From Candidatus Barnesiella excrementigallinarum (GTDB lineage Bacteria; Bacteroidota; Bacteroidia; Bacteroidales; Barnesiellaceae): 64,000 nucleotides of DNA. The stretch lies in NCBI GenBank assembly GCA_019114445.1, contig DXFL01000019.1:1-64000 (forward strand). The letters are read 5' to 3'. This document shows, one piece after another, positions 21,091-30,992 of the stretch (position 1 is its first letter; the number at the start of each line of letters is the position of its first letter). Position numbers and translations under genes: made by a program. The notes beneath the pieces were generated by a model, which did not search any database, was not told the origin of the DNA, and worked only from the letters and a program-made list of their open reading frames with translations.

Positions 21091-22344
21091 TTATTCTTCA
21101 AACTCCGCCTTCAATATGGCGAGAACCTCGTCTACGGTGTTCTCTTCGAGGTCGGCTTTCTCGATCAGGGTTTCACGCGGCAAGGCCAATACGCTCTTCG
21201 CCGTAGCACAACCGATACCTTTCAAGGCATCTATTACCCAATCGTCGATTTCGTCGCTAAACTCATCGAGATAAATATCCTCTTCTTCCGCCTCGTCTAT
21301 ATCGCGGTAAACATCTATATTGTAGCCCGTGAGCATACAAGCCAACTTGATATTCAACCCCCCTTTACCAATCGCGAGCGACACCTCCTCGGGTTTGAGG
21401 AATACCTCGGCCTTTTTCTCCTCCTCGTTCAACCGTATGGACGAGATTTTGGCGGGGCTTAACGCACGTTGTATAAACAACGAAGGATTGGCTGTATAGT
21501 TGATGACATCGATATTTTCGTTACGCAACTCTCGTACGATTCCGTGAATACGCGATCCTTTCACACCCACACAGGCACCTACCGGGTCGATACGGTCGTC
21601 GTACGACTCGACGGCTATCTTGGCCCGCTCGCCCGGTATACGGGCAATGGCTCTTATAAGGATAAGTCCGTCGTGTATTTCGGGCACTTCCAATTCGAAA
21701 AGGCGGCGCAAGAAATCGTTCGACGTACGCGAAACGATAATCTTGGGATTGTTGTTCTTGTTGTCGACATCGAGCACCACAGCCCGCACGGTTTCGCCCT
21801 TGCGATAGAAGTCCGATGGTATCTGTTCGGTTTTCGGCAACAGCAATTCATTACCGTCGTCGTCGATCAACAGCATCTCTTTTTTCCATATTTGGTAAAC
21901 CTCGGCGCTTACCAACTCGCCAATCTTATCTTTATACTTATTGTAAATGGCATCTTTTTGCAAATCGAGAATCTTCGAGGCCAAAGTCTGACGCAAATTC
22001 AGGATTGCCCGACGGCCGAATTTCTCGAAATGCACTTCGTCGGTCATCTCTTCACCAACCTCGAAATCGGGATCGGTCTTTCGTGCCTCCGACAGAGAAA
22101 CTTGCAGGTTACTGTCCGTTACGGCACCATCTTCTACAATCTCACGGTTGCGCCATATCTCAAAATCCCCTTTGGTCGGGTTCACGATTATATCGAAATT
22201 TTCATCGGTCCCGAACATCTTTGCCAATACGTTGCGGAAAGATTCTTCCAGCACACTAATCATCGTAGTTATCTCGATGTTTTTCAACTCTTTGAACTCT
22301 GCAAAGGTGTCGACCATGCTAACGGGTTCCTCTTTTTTTGCCAT
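21091..22344 (-). CDS. nusA: Transcription termination/antitermination factor NusA
   Basis: S1/KH architecture; VGACVGVKGSRIHGIVRELRNENIDVINY and AIGKGGLNIKLACMLTGYNIDVY. Confidence 0.96.
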   Translation of the reverse strand: MAKKEEPVSMVDTFAEFKELKNIEITTMISVLEESFRNVLAKMFGTDENFDIIVNPTKGDFEIWRNREIVEDGAVTDSNLQVSLSEARKTDPDFEVGEEMTDEVHFEKFGRRAILNLRQTLASKILDLQKDAIYNKYKDKIGELVSAEVYQIWKKEMLLIDDDGNELLLPKTEQIPSDFYRKGETVRAVVLDVDNKNNNPKIIVSRTSNDFLRRLFELEVPEIHDGLILIRAIARIPGERAKIAVESYDDRIDPVGACVGVKGSRIHGIVRELRNENIDVINYTANPSLFIQRALSPAKISSIRLNEEEKKAEVFLKPEEVSLAIGKGGLNIKLACMLTGYNIDVYRDIDEAEEEDIYLDEFSDEIDDWVIDALKGIGCATAKSVLALPRETLIEKADLEENTVDEVLAILKAEFEE

Positions 22345-22345
22345 A

Positions 22346-22813
22346 TTACTTAAATCTGATTAGATATTTTGTATATTTTACTTCTTCATAACCGAAGGTG
22401 TAATCTTCTTCCACCTCCACTTTGCGTTTGCTGGTTTCGCTCTTCACCTTCTTGGTCACCGTTACGACAAAATTGTCGGCACTGGCGCTCTTCAATATAC
22501 CCGAAAGTTTTTCTCCTTTCTTGGTCAGTAGCTCCACCTCATTGCCTATATTCTTTTCGTATTGTTTCAACACTTTGAAGGGACTGGTGATGCCTGCCGA
22601 ACCTACTTCCAATTCATAATCTTCGACATCGCGATCGAGTTTCGACTCCAAAAAACGGTGCAACGTCTCACAACGCTCTATATCCACACCCTCTTTATTG
22701 TCTATTTCCACCACCAAAACATTGTCGGGTTTTACCTGAACATCGACTACAAAACAGTCGCTGCCCGAAAGCCCCTCTTCTACCAATGCTTCTAACTCTT
22801 TTTTGTCTATCAT
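22346..22813 (-). CDS. rimP: Ribosome maturation factor RimP
   Basis: VEIDNKEGVDIERCETLHRFLESKLDRDVEDYELEVGSAGITSPFK; immediately upstream of nusA. Confidence 0.92.
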   Translation of the reverse strand: MIDKKELEALVEEGLSGSDCFVVDVQVKPDNVLVVEIDNKEGVDIERCETLHRFLESKLDRDVEDYELEVGSAGITSPFKVLKQYEKNIGNEVELLTKKGEKLSGILKSASADNFVVTVTKKVKSETSKRKVEVEEDYTFGYEEVKYTKYLIRFK

Positions 22814-22826
22814 ATTCCTCCATCAG

Positions 22827-22857
22827 GAAAAAAACGAGGGGACACCGTTGCCCCCTC
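22827..22857 (-). terminator. Terminator after the metallopeptidase gene
   Basis: GAGGGGG-CAACGGTGT-CCCCTC followed by GTTTTTTT on the minus strand. Confidence 0.65.
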
Positions 22858-22874
22858 TTCCAATCCTATCGCTG

Positions 22875-22882
22875 CAAAGATA
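22875..22882 (-). promoter_or_regulatory. -7 box (TATCTTTG on minus) for rimP-nusA-infB
   Basis: CAAAGATA on plus, about 60 bp upstream of rimP. Confidence 0.55.
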
Positions 22883-22983
22883 ACACAATATTATATAATA
22901 CACAAATCGCTCTCTATTGCTCGCCTCGAAATAGAATAATCAGCGCCTATAATTTAAACAATTTTTATTGTATATACATTTAT

Positions 22984-23697
22984 TTAACTTATCAAAAAAG
23001 GGAATGAACGCAATTTTTTACGCAACAAAAGTTCTTTTCCCCCGCAATACCGATTGCACAAGGCATGAAACTGGGGTCCATGATTCATATATCGCAAGTG
23101 GGCTAATTCGTGGCAGATAACATAGTCGATAAGCTCCTCGGGCAAAAACATCAAATAAAACGACAACTGTATTTCGCCTTTGAAAGTACAATGTCCTAAT
23201 TTACGACGGCCTCGTCCCACCGAAAGAGGAACCGGCGAAATACCCAAACGCCCCGACACCTGTACGAAACGGCGAGGCAACAACGACTGCGCCCGGCGGT
23301 ATACAAAACGGCAAACACCCCGCGACAGGATTTTATGCACATTCGGCTCGTTCAAATCGGCCTGCTGGGGACAAAACACCTGCAAACAATCGCCCTGATA
23401 CCGAAAAAGAAATCGCTTCGAATCTATCCCCGGCAACAAACATATATCTCCCCCATAACAGGGAATACGATCGCCTATCGACAATCGGCGTTTTTCCCGG
23501 GTTGCTTCATATCGCGCAAAAAGCAATCTCAGTCGCTCTCTGTTCTCGTCCATCACATTTGCGATTTGCGACCAAGTATATTCCCGGGGAACGGTCACAT
23601 ACAACAGCCCCTCCTTTACCCGGAATATTACTCGACAGGCACGACTGTCGGCTCGCAACCGCACTTCGCCAAACTCTTCATCGCAAAACGTATACAT
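22984..23697 (-). CDS. YgjP/SprT-like zinc metallopeptidase (DUF45)
   Basis: LPEELIDYVICHELAHLRYMNHGPQFHALCNRY (HExxH plus downstream His). Confidence 0.88.
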   Translation of the reverse strand: MYTFCDEEFGEVRLRADSRACRVIFRVKEGLLYVTVPREYTWSQIANVMDENRERLRLLFARYEATREKRRLSIGDRIPCYGGDICLLPGIDSKRFLFRYQGDCLQVFCPQQADLNEPNVHKILSRGVCRFVYRRAQSLLPRRFVQVSGRLGISPVPLSVGRGRRKLGHCTFKGEIQLSFYLMFLPEELIDYVICHELAHLRYMNHGPQFHALCNRYCGGKELLLRKKLRSFPFLIS

Positions 23698-23853
23698 GGA
23701 TATGTTATCTCATTTTTCCTGCGAAGATAATGCATTTACAGTCAGGAACAAATTCCCCTCTCAAGGAATCCTATCGAATCGATCGAACATAAAGATATTG
23801 TTAAAATATCTTATGTTACAAGTACTATGCAATACACACTACCAAATAATACA

Positions 23854-23861
23854 TATATTTG
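23854..23861 (+). promoter_or_regulatory. -7 box TATATTTG for the PadR-PspC gene pair
   Basis: Exact TAnnTTTG match, 20 bp upstream of the start codon. Confidence 0.5.
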
Positions 23862-23881
23862 TGCCGTAAAAGGTACTAAAT

Positions 23882-24208
23882 ATGAACACCGACAATGTAA
23901 AATCGCAAATGCGAAAAGGGATATTGGAATATTGCACGCTGCTCATTCTGCAAAAAAGAAGAGCCTATGTCCCGGACATTATTCAATCGCTCAAAGCCTC
24001 GAAACTCATCGTGGTGGAAGGCACACTTTACCCGTTGCTCACCCGGCTTAAAAATTCGGGGTTGCTCACCTATGTGTGGGAAGAATCGACACAAGGGCCA
24101 CCCCGCAAATATTACGAGCTTACCCCCGAAGGGATTCTTTTTCTCAACGAACTCGACAGCGCTTGGGACGAATTAAACCAAGTCGTCGCCCATATCAAGG
24201 AACAATAA
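23882..24208 (+). CDS. PadR family transcriptional regulator
   Basis: MRKGILEYCTLLILQKRRAYVPDIIQSL, VVEGTLYPLLTRLKNSGLL and GPPRKYYELTPEG. Confidence 0.92.
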   Translation: MNTDNVKSQMRKGILEYCTLLILQKRRAYVPDIIQSLKASKLIVVEGTLYPLLTRLKNSGLLTYVWEESTQGPPRKYYELTPEGILFLNELDSAWDELNQVVAHIKEQ

Positions 24209-24227
24209 AAAAAACAATACACCGAAT

Positions 24228-25271
24228 ATGAAAAAAACTGTAACCGTCAACCTCGACAAAATCATTTTCAACATCGACGACGACGCCTACGAACTGCTCG
24301 AAGCCTACCTACAATCGCTAAGCCGCCATTTCAAAAAAGAAGAGGGCGGGCAGGAAATTATAAACGACATCGAAAGCCGTATAGCCGAACTATTCAAAGA
24401 ACGGTTGGGTTTCGACAAGCAGGTAATCACCCTGCAAGAGGTTAACGAAGTAATTGCCATCATGGGGAAACCCGACGAAATAGAGAACCCGCTCGAAAGC
24501 GAAACTACCGACAGCTCAACCGGCAACCCCACCGAATTTACCGACGAAGCGCACACGCCTCGCCGCCGTCGGTTCTACCGCGACCCCGACAACCGCGTAT
24601 TGGGCGGCGTAGCATCGGGTATCGCCCACTATTTGGGAATCGACGTGGTAGCCGTACGTATCGTCATGGTTTTGCTCCTTCCGTTATGGGGGTCGTCGGT
24701 ATGGATATATCTGCTGTTGTGGATCTGCATACCCGAAGCCCGCACCACCTCGCAAAAACTCGAAATGCGGGGCGAAACGCCAACCATCGACAACATACGC
24801 CGGGCGGTCGAAGAAGAGCATGGGAACAATCAATCTTCCGGCACACTCCGCTCGTTCGGCCAAACAGTGGGCGAAATATTCCGCGGGGTCTTCAAATTTT
24901 TCTTCATCTGCATTGGGGCACTCATCGCCCTTTCGATTATCGGAGCATTGGTAACCTGCGTTATCAGCCTGCTGGCTTTTCTTTTCTTAGGAACAACGGC
25001 TATAACCACACCCTTTATCTCGATTTTCCCCGGACACATCACCGTTCTCAACGGGCATTGGGAACTAATTGCATTCACCGTATCGCTGCTCCTCACCTTC
25101 GGGATACCCCTGTATGCCATACTCCGGGCGGTGTTGGGGTCCATATTCCATTGGAAACCACAATCTACGGCACTCAACATCACGCTGCTTGTCCTTTGGA
25201 TCCTCTCCCTTATCGGACTCTTTTTCGCAACGTTCATCGCCATTCCCGAACAATCGTGGCTAAATATATAA
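24228..25271 (+). CDS. PspC domain-containing membrane protein
   Basis: RRFYRDPDNRVLGGVASGIAHYLGIDVVAVRIVMVLLLPLWGSSVWIYLLLWICIPEA; directly after the PadR gene. Confidence 0.88.
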   Translation: MKKTVTVNLDKIIFNIDDDAYELLEAYLQSLSRHFKKEEGGQEIINDIESRIAELFKERLGFDKQVITLQEVNEVIAIMGKPDEIENPLESETTDSSTGNPTEFTDEAHTPRRRRFYRDPDNRVLGGVASGIAHYLGIDVVAVRIVMVLLLPLWGSSVWIYLLLWICIPEARTTSQKLEMRGETPTIDNIRRAVEEEHGNNQSSGTLRSFGQTVGEIFRGVFKFFFICIGALIALSIIGALVTCVISLLAFLFLGTTAITTPFISIFPGHITVLNGHWELIAFTVSLLLTFGIPLYAILRAVLGSIFHWKPQSTALNITLLVLWILSLIGLFFATFIAIPEQSWLNI

Positions 25272-25297
25272 CCGCATAGCTTCCTGATTAAAACCCG

Positions 25298-25338
25298 AAA
25301 CACCCCGAAGAGAACAACTTTGCTCCTCCGGGGTGTTT
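25298..25338. terminator. Bidirectional terminator hairpin between convergent genes
   Basis: AAACACCCCG ... CGGGGTGTTT. Confidence 0.65.
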
Positions 25339-25375
25339 GCTTGTCTTTTCTAGAAATTCATATCGGGGAACGAAG

Positions 25376-26251
25376 TTATTCCCGTTTGTCTACGCCCCAC
25401 ATCAACTTCGCCCGAAGCGTAGCCGAAAAACTGTGTCCCAGCCGCTTCACCACCTTTACGGTAAACGGTGCCTTGCTCAACATCACTTGCGTGGCCGTGT
25501 CGAGCATAACCGAACGCCCGTCGAGACTGAGCAGATAACTATGGCTACGGCTATCGACCCGCAAAGTTATCTCCACATCGTCGTTTACCACCAAAGGTCG
25601 TATGGTCAAACTATGGGGAGCCACAGGCGAAATCACCCAACTGGCCGACTGCGGCATGAGAATGGGACCGCCCACGCTCATCGAATAGGCCGTAGAGCCT
25701 GTGGGTGTAGCCACAATGAGGCCATCGGCCTGATAAGTATTCAAGTAACTGTCTCCCACAGTGGTATGAATGGAAATCATCGACGAGGTATCTTGTTTCA
25801 ACACAGCTACTTCGTTAAGAGCATAAGGCCAAAAATCATCGGGCAAATCGTCGCACTTCACGTGCAGCAACGTGCGCTCTTCTATTTTATAATTGCCCGC
25901 CATAATCTCGGAAAGTACCACCGAAGTATCTTCGGCCGGCACGTCGGCCAAAAAACCCAAACGCCCGATGTTCACCCCCAAGACGGGAATACCCCGGTCG
26001 CCAATCTTCTCGGCAGCCCGCAAAAAAGTACCGTCGCCCCCTATGCTCAATGCCATATCGGCCACACAGCCGTTGCTACAACTTACCGGGACTATCCGCC
26101 TGCTCACATCGGGCAAAGCCTCCGACAAAAAGGCATAAAATTCGCTATCCCCCACCAACAATTCGTGAGCTTGCGACAATGCCTGCAACACCCCGCGGAC
26201 CTGTTCCAACCGGGAACCCTGATAATTATGACCGAACAACAAAATCTTCAT
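25376..26251 (-). CDS. nadK: NAD kinase
   Basis: SIGGDGTFLRAAEKIGDRGIPVLGVNIGRLGFLADV and DGLIVATPTGSTAYSMSVGGPI. Confidence 0.94.
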   Translation of the reverse strand: MKILLFGHNYQGSRLEQVRGVLQALSQAHELLVGDSEFYAFLSEALPDVSRRIVPVSCSNGCVADMALSIGGDGTFLRAAEKIGDRGIPVLGVNIGRLGFLADVPAEDTSVVLSEIMAGNYKIEERTLLHVKCDDLPDDFWPYALNEVAVLKQDTSSMISIHTTVGDSYLNTYQADGLIVATPTGSTAYSMSVGGPILMPQSASWVISPVAPHSLTIRPLVVNDDVEITLRVDSRSHSYLLSLDGRSVMLDTATQVMLSKAPFTVKVVKRLGHSFSATLRAKLMWGVDKRE

Positions 26252-26258
26252 ACTCTAC

Positions 26259-26915
26259 CTACATTTCAAGATAATACATCAACTCTTTTATCCGTTGTTC
26301 CATGCGATCGTCCATCGCCCCATGCAGTTGGTAACAACGCAACACCCGGTAATCGAACCGCTCCAACGAACGCAGCACCGGGGCGGCATCCTCCCGATCG
26401 ATACGCAGGCACGCGCGCCATGCGCCCGACTTTTCGTCGGGACGTATCATCAAATTGATTACCCGGCAATCGTTATCCTCCACCAACCGGGAAAGCTCGG
26501 TTGCCGAATAGTCGGCCCGGGGAATCTCCAACTCGATGATGGCTCCCGACGACGAAGTTTGGCACAACCGTGCCACCCCCTCCATCACGGCACGAGCCGG
26601 TATGCTCCCGGCGTAACGCTGTTGAGGAGTAATTACCGGAAGAAGGTCGTCGGAATATTGGGCAAACTGATTGACAACCGCCAGTAAATGAGCATCCTCA
26701 CGAACTGCCGGACGTCGCAAATTATCCCGTCCGATCGCTGCTGACGCCAACTCCTGCATCAACTCCCGCTCGTGAACAATACCCACATACATACTCTCCT
26801 CCACCACCGGCAAGCTCGAAAAGCCCGCCGCTTGCATAATCGGCAGAGCTTCGCTCACCTTCATAACCGGGGTTAAAACGGGTATTTCGGGCAATATCAT
26901 ATCTTTTGCTTTCAT
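26259..26915 (-). CDS. CBS domain-containing protein
   Basis: Two CBS-like repeats (ILPEIPVLTPVMKVSEALPIMQAAGFSSLPVVEESMYVGIVHERELMQ). Confidence 0.8.
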   Translation of the reverse strand: MKAKDMILPEIPVLTPVMKVSEALPIMQAAGFSSLPVVEESMYVGIVHERELMQELASAAIGRDNLRRPAVREDAHLLAVVNQFAQYSDDLLPVITPQQRYAGSIPARAVMEGVARLCQTSSSGAIIELEIPRADYSATELSRLVEDNDCRVINLMIRPDEKSGAWRACLRIDREDAAPVLRSLERFDYRVLRCYQLHGAMDDRMEQRIKELMYYLEM

Positions 26916-27155
26916 TTTTTGCTCATATTTCTGTAATTCGTATTACTTTTGCAGGGAATGTAAAGGTACGATTTCTTCGGTGCTATGGAGCCTTGCCGTT
27001 CCTATTCCCGCAAGAGAACCGTACCCGCACAAAAGATCATACAAATATAGCTATTTTTTCGGTTGAAGAACGAGGCAGCCCCTTTTATAAGTTGAAACTT
27101 CGCAGGGAAAACCTCATGTGAACCATCACCGAAAACGATTAAGGTAAAAAAAGAT

Positions 27156-27869
27156 ATGACAAAATTAAGCGTTAATGTCAACAAAATAGCCACCTTGCGA
27201 AATGCGAGAGGCGGCAATATGCCCAACGTGCTGAAAGTTACGTTGGACTGCGAAGCCTTCGGAGCCGAAGGCATTACCGTACACCCCCGCCCCGACGAAC
27301 GGCACATTCGCTATGCCGACGTCTACGAATTGCGACCGGCGGTAAGCACCGAATTCAATATCGAAGGCAACCCTTCGGAAAAATTCCTCGATATGGTGCT
27401 GAAAGTGAAACCCACACAAGTGACGCTCGTTCCCGACGCTCACGACGTAATCACCTCGAATGCCGGCTGGGATACCAAAACTAACTTCGATTTCCTCTCC
27501 AAAGTCATCGACACCTGCAAAAGCGTCAACATACGCACCTCTATTTTTGTAGAGCCCGATTTGGAAATGATCGAATATGCCGCAAAAACCGGAGCCGACC
27601 GCATAGAGTTATATACCGAACCGTATGCTGCCGGGTACAGCCAAGACCGCGAAGCGGCTATCGAGCCGTTTGTCAAGGCCGCCGAATATGCACGCAGCTT
27701 AGGTCTTGGAGTAAACGCGGGGCACGATTTGAGCCTCGAAAACCTTCGGTATCTGCACGAGAGAATCCCGTTGCTCAGCGAGGTATCCATTGGACACTGT
27801 CTCATTTGCGACGCGCTCTACTTGGGTCTCCAAGAGACCATTAAACAATATAAAGAATGTCTGAAATAA
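27156..27869 (+). CDS. pdxJ: Pyridoxine 5'-phosphate synthase
   Basis: [44 protein letters not shown] and [15 protein letters not shown]. Confidence 0.95.
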   Translation: MTKLSVNVNKIATLRNARGGNMPNVLKVTLDCEAFGAEGITVHPRPDERHIRYADVYELRPAVSTEFNIEGNPSEKFLDMVLKVKPTQVTLVPDAHDVITSNAGWDTKTNFDFLSKVIDTCKSVNIRTSIFVEPDLEMIEYAAKTGADRIELYTEPYAAGYSQDREAAIEPFVKAAEYARSLGLGVNAGHDLSLENLRYLHERIPLLSEVSIGHCLICDALYLGLQETIKQYKECLK

Positions 27870-27887
27870 CCCTTTAAATAAATTCCC

Positions 27888-28592
27888 ATGAACCTATTGT
27901 CTTTGCTTCTGCAAACCACCGACACACTGGCTACGCCTCCCGTACTCACGCCCACCATCGAAACGGCGAGCGACCTCAATCTGTGGGAACTGGCCTGTAA
28001 AGGCGGTATCATTATGATTCCGCTGCTTCTCCTATCCCTGCTCTCCATCTATATCTTTTTTGAAAGGTTGCAAGTCATTCGACGGGCTGCCCGCGAAGAC
28101 AACTCTTTCATGGAGCGTATCAAAGACTATATCCACGAAGGCGACATCGACAGCGCCATGAAGCTCTGCAAAAAAACCAATACCCCCTATTCGCGCCTTA
28201 TAGCCAAAGGAATTTCGCGATTGGGCCGTCCCATGAACGACGTACTGGTTGCCATCGAAAACGTGGGGAACATCGAAATTGCCAAACTCGAAAAAGGATT
28301 CCCGTGGCTGGCCACTACCGCCGCCGGAGCTCCCATGTTGGGATTCCTCGGTACGGTTACCGGTATGGTTCGGGCATTCTACAATATGGCTTCGGCCGGA
28401 AACAACGCCGACATATCGACCCTTTCGGGGGGTATCTACGAAGCTTTGGTAACCACCGTTGCCGGACTTGTAGTAGGTATCATCGCCCTGTTTGCCTACA
28501 ACTACTTGGTAGCTCGCGTCGATGGCGTAATGAACCAGTTAGAGTCGAAAACTATGGAATTTATGGACCTGCTCAACGAGCCGGCCGAATAA
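27888..28592 (+). CDS. exbB: MotA/TolQ/ExbB proton channel protein
   Basis: AKLEKGFPWLATTAAGAPMLGFLGTVTGMVRAFYNMASAGN; followed by exbD and tonB-like genes. Confidence 0.92.
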   Translation: MNLLSLLLQTTDTLATPPVLTPTIETASDLNLWELACKGGIIMIPLLLLSLLSIYIFFERLQVIRRAAREDNSFMERIKDYIHEGDIDSAMKLCKKTNTPYSRLIAKGISRLGRPMNDVLVAIENVGNIEIAKLEKGFPWLATTAAGAPMLGFLGTVTGMVRAFYNMASAGNNADISTLSGGIYEALVTTVAGLVVGIIALFAYNYLVARVDGVMNQLESKTMEFMDLLNEPAE

Positions 28593-28604
28593 AACCGAAG
28601 GATC

Positions 28605-29021
28605 ATGGCGCTCAAACGACGACATAAAATAGACGCAGCATTCAGCATGGCATCCATGACCGATGTCATCTTCCTGCTGCTCATCTTCTTTATGATTACC
28701 TCGACGATCGTTTTCCCGAACTCCATCAAGGTGAACCTCCCGCAAAGCAACCAGCAAGCGGCGGCAAAACCGCTCACCCGGGTAACCATCGACGAAAACC
28801 TCAACTATTACGTTGCATTCGGCAACGAAGCGGCAAAACCCGTCACCTACGACCAGTTGGTTCAGCAACTTGCCGAAACGCCCCTCAACGATCCCGAACG
28901 GTTTGTCGCCCTGTATGCCGACGAAACGGTTCCCTACCGCGAAATTGTCAAAGTGCTCAACATCGCCAACGACAACCATTTAAAAATGGTTTTGGCTACC
29001 AAACCCATTAAAAACCAATAA
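28605..29021 (+). CDS. exbD: ExbD/TolR biopolymer transport protein
   Basis: ASMTDVIFLLLIFFMITSTIVFPNSIKVNLPQS. Confidence 0.92.
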   Translation: MALKRRHKIDAAFSMASMTDVIFLLLIFFMITSTIVFPNSIKVNLPQSNQQAAAKPLTRVTIDENLNYYVAFGNEAAKPVTYDQLVQQLAETPLNDPERFVALYADETVPYREIVKVLNIANDNHLKMVLATKPIKNQ

Positions 29022-29039
29022 CCCTCTGCCGCCTCTCCC

Positions 29040-29801
29040 GTGGAACAGCCCCAAAAAGAAAAAATACAAGCCCTCGTCGCCACAATAGCCCTGCACGCGA
29101 TACTCCTGCTTATCTTGTGGCTCTCGGTCTTGGGTCAAGAGCCCATAGGGTCGGGAAGCGGCGTTTTGGTGCAGGTAGGATTTGTCGACGAAGCATCGGG
29201 TATGTTCGAATCGAATGCCAACCAACCGCAACAAGCCCAAGAAGCCAAGCAGCCCGACGAAAACGACGACAAACTACTCACCCAAAACGACGAAGAGAGT
29301 ATCCATATCGAAGAGGAAAAAGAGAAAAGCGAAAAGAAAAAAGAACAACCCTCGCAAGAGAACAAACAAGACGACCGCATTGCCAACCAGGTGAAAAACG
29401 CCTTCGGGAAAGGGGTATCGAACGACGGTAGCCGAGGCGACAGCGACACGGGCAGCGGCACACAAGGCAATCCCTTCGGCAATGCCTCGACCGGCGAAAT
29501 AACCGGTGTCGGAGGATACGGAGGTTACAATTTGGGCGGCCGGGGACTGGTAGGCTCCCTGCCCTATCCTCAATACGACAACAGCAACGACGCCGGGACC
29601 ATAGCCATATCTATTACCGTAAATCCGCAAGGCGAAGTCATCAACGCCATCGCCACGGTAAACGGCAGCAAAGGTACCGCATTCTCCAATCCCAAACTAC
29701 GAGCTTCGGCCGAAGCCGCAGCCCGCAAATCGCGGTTCGAACGGAGTTCGGGCTCGTCCAACCAAACGGGCGTAATCATATACATCTTTAAACAAAACTG
29801 A
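29040..29801 (+). CDS. TonB-like energy transducer, probable GTG start
   Basis: One transmembrane segment, charged E/K/Q linker and C-terminal TonB-like domain (ISITVNPQGEVINAIATVNGSKGT); follows exbBD. Confidence 0.82.
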   Translation: MEQPQKEKIQALVATIALHAILLLILWLSVLGQEPIGSGSGVLVQVGFVDEASGMFESNANQPQQAQEAKQPDENDDKLLTQNDEESIHIEEEKEKSEKKKEQPSQENKQDDRIANQVKNAFGKGVSNDGSRGDSDTGSGTQGNPFGNASTGEITGVGGYGGYNLGGRGLVGSLPYPQYDNSNDAGTIAISITVNPQGEVINAIATVNGSKGTAFSNPKLRASAEAAARKSRFERSSGSSNQTGVIIYIFKQN

Positions 29802-29988
29802 TTGAACCCCGTTCGCCCTCCCGTTGCGATTCTTAAAAAAACCGGCAAAAGAAAAAGCGGGGGAATCGCAACCACCAAAGCTACGGTTCCTCCGCCATCA
29901 CACACATAACACAGTATATAAACCAAACAATCCACTTTGTAAATGGTTCATAGATACCCAATAAAAAATAGCAATCATTATTAAAACG

Positions 29989-30028
29989 ACAAGTCCCAAA
30001 AGTTCTTCTCACTCTTGGGACTTGTTTT
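29989..30028 (+). terminator. Terminator after the exbB-exbD-tonB block
   Basis: ACAAGTCCCAA ... TTGGGACTTGT then TTT. Confidence 0.7.
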
Positions 30029-30063
30029 ATCCGGTGGGGGTTATCCCCCTGTTACCTTCAATA

Positions 30064-30558
30064 CTACCGTCCTTTCCCTTTGTGTTGGGCATTCTTGCCA
30101 CCATGCCATTTCATCATGGCCCGTGGGAATTTCATTTGAGCGTTTTTGAATTTGAAAAGTTTTTCGTTCGACAGGAACACTTTAAACTTATCGTAATACT
30201 CCCGATCGAGCTGGGCCATCTTCTCGTCTTTTTCGAGCAAAGCCTGTGCCGCTTTTTCATATTCGGTATCGGTAACGGCAGTGGTCGACCGCGCCACCCG
30301 GCGAGCAAACTCGCGGGCCTCCTTGTCTATTTTCCATTTTTTCCCTTCCAGCTCTTCATATAACGGGAAAAACTGCTTGGCCTCCTGTTCGGTAAGCTCT
30401 ATCTGTTTCATCATATAGTCGCGGCGGAACTGGCAAAACTGGTCGAATTTCTCTTTCCGTTGCTGCTTCTTCTCGGCATCGTTGCCATTTTGGGCATTGA
30501 TCGATACCGGCAAAGCCAACCACACAAAAGCCGTAAACAATAAAACTATTTTTTTCAT
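30064..30558 (-). CDS. Periplasmic Spy/LTXXQ-like helical protein
   Basis: Signal peptide MKKIVLLFTAFVWLALPVSINAQ; RRDYMMKQIELTEQEAKQFFPLYEELEGKKWKIDKEAREFARRV. Confidence 0.65.
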   Translation of the reverse strand: MKKIVLLFTAFVWLALPVSINAQNGNDAEKKQQRKEKFDQFCQFRRDYMMKQIELTEQEAKQFFPLYEELEGKKWKIDKEAREFARRVARSTTAVTDTEYEKAAQALLEKDEKMAQLDREYYDKFKVFLSNEKLFKFKNAQMKFPRAMMKWHGGKNAQHKGKGR

Positions 30559-30580
30559 AACGGTTATGGGTATTCGTTCT

Positions 30581-30949
30581 TTAATAATCGCCATCGGTAT
30601 AATAGATCTCGTAGGCTGTATAATCGTCGACATAATGAGCGATCCACTCGTCTTCTACCGAGGTATCTTCGACTACGGATGCTGTCATTTCCACATCGGG
30701 GGTCTCGCCCTTCTCTACCGAGAATATTCCGGTAAACATTTTCAACATGAGCCATATCCCGGCAAACATGGCGGCCATATATACCCACGGCCTTACCCGC
30801 AGCCACAAGGCAGGCTGCACCGGTTCGGGGATTTCCCGCTCAGGAAGACGGTCGACCATCTTCTCGGTAAAATCGTCGAAATAACCCTCCGGGGCTTTCA
30901 GCCCGTGCTTCCGACCGATTTCATCTAATAGGGGAGTTTTCTTTTCCAT
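30581..30949 (-). CDS. Small single-pass membrane protein, possible anti-sigma factor
   Basis: APEGYFDDFTEKMVDRLPE then a transmembrane segment VRPWVYMAAMFAGIWLMLKMF; follows the sigma factor gene. Confidence 0.6.
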   Translation of the reverse strand: MEKKTPLLDEIGRKHGLKAPEGYFDDFTEKMVDRLPEREIPEPVQPALWLRVRPWVYMAAMFAGIWLMLKMFTGIFSVEKGETPDVEMTASVVEDTSVEDEWIAHYVDDYTAYEIYYTDGDY

Positions 30950-30992
30950 AGCTGCACCTTTTGTTTGTTAGACACGAAAAAAAGAAAAAGGT

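Noticed and set aside
23882-25271. PadR plus PspC pair considered as a novel stress or defence system
   Set aside because: This is, to my knowledge, a common regulator-membrane protein pair in Bacteroidetes; nothing unusual in this copy.
25337-26458. 373-aa plus-strand ORF opposite the NAD kinase gene
   Set aside because: No recognisable domain, while NAD kinase motifs on the minus strand are clear.
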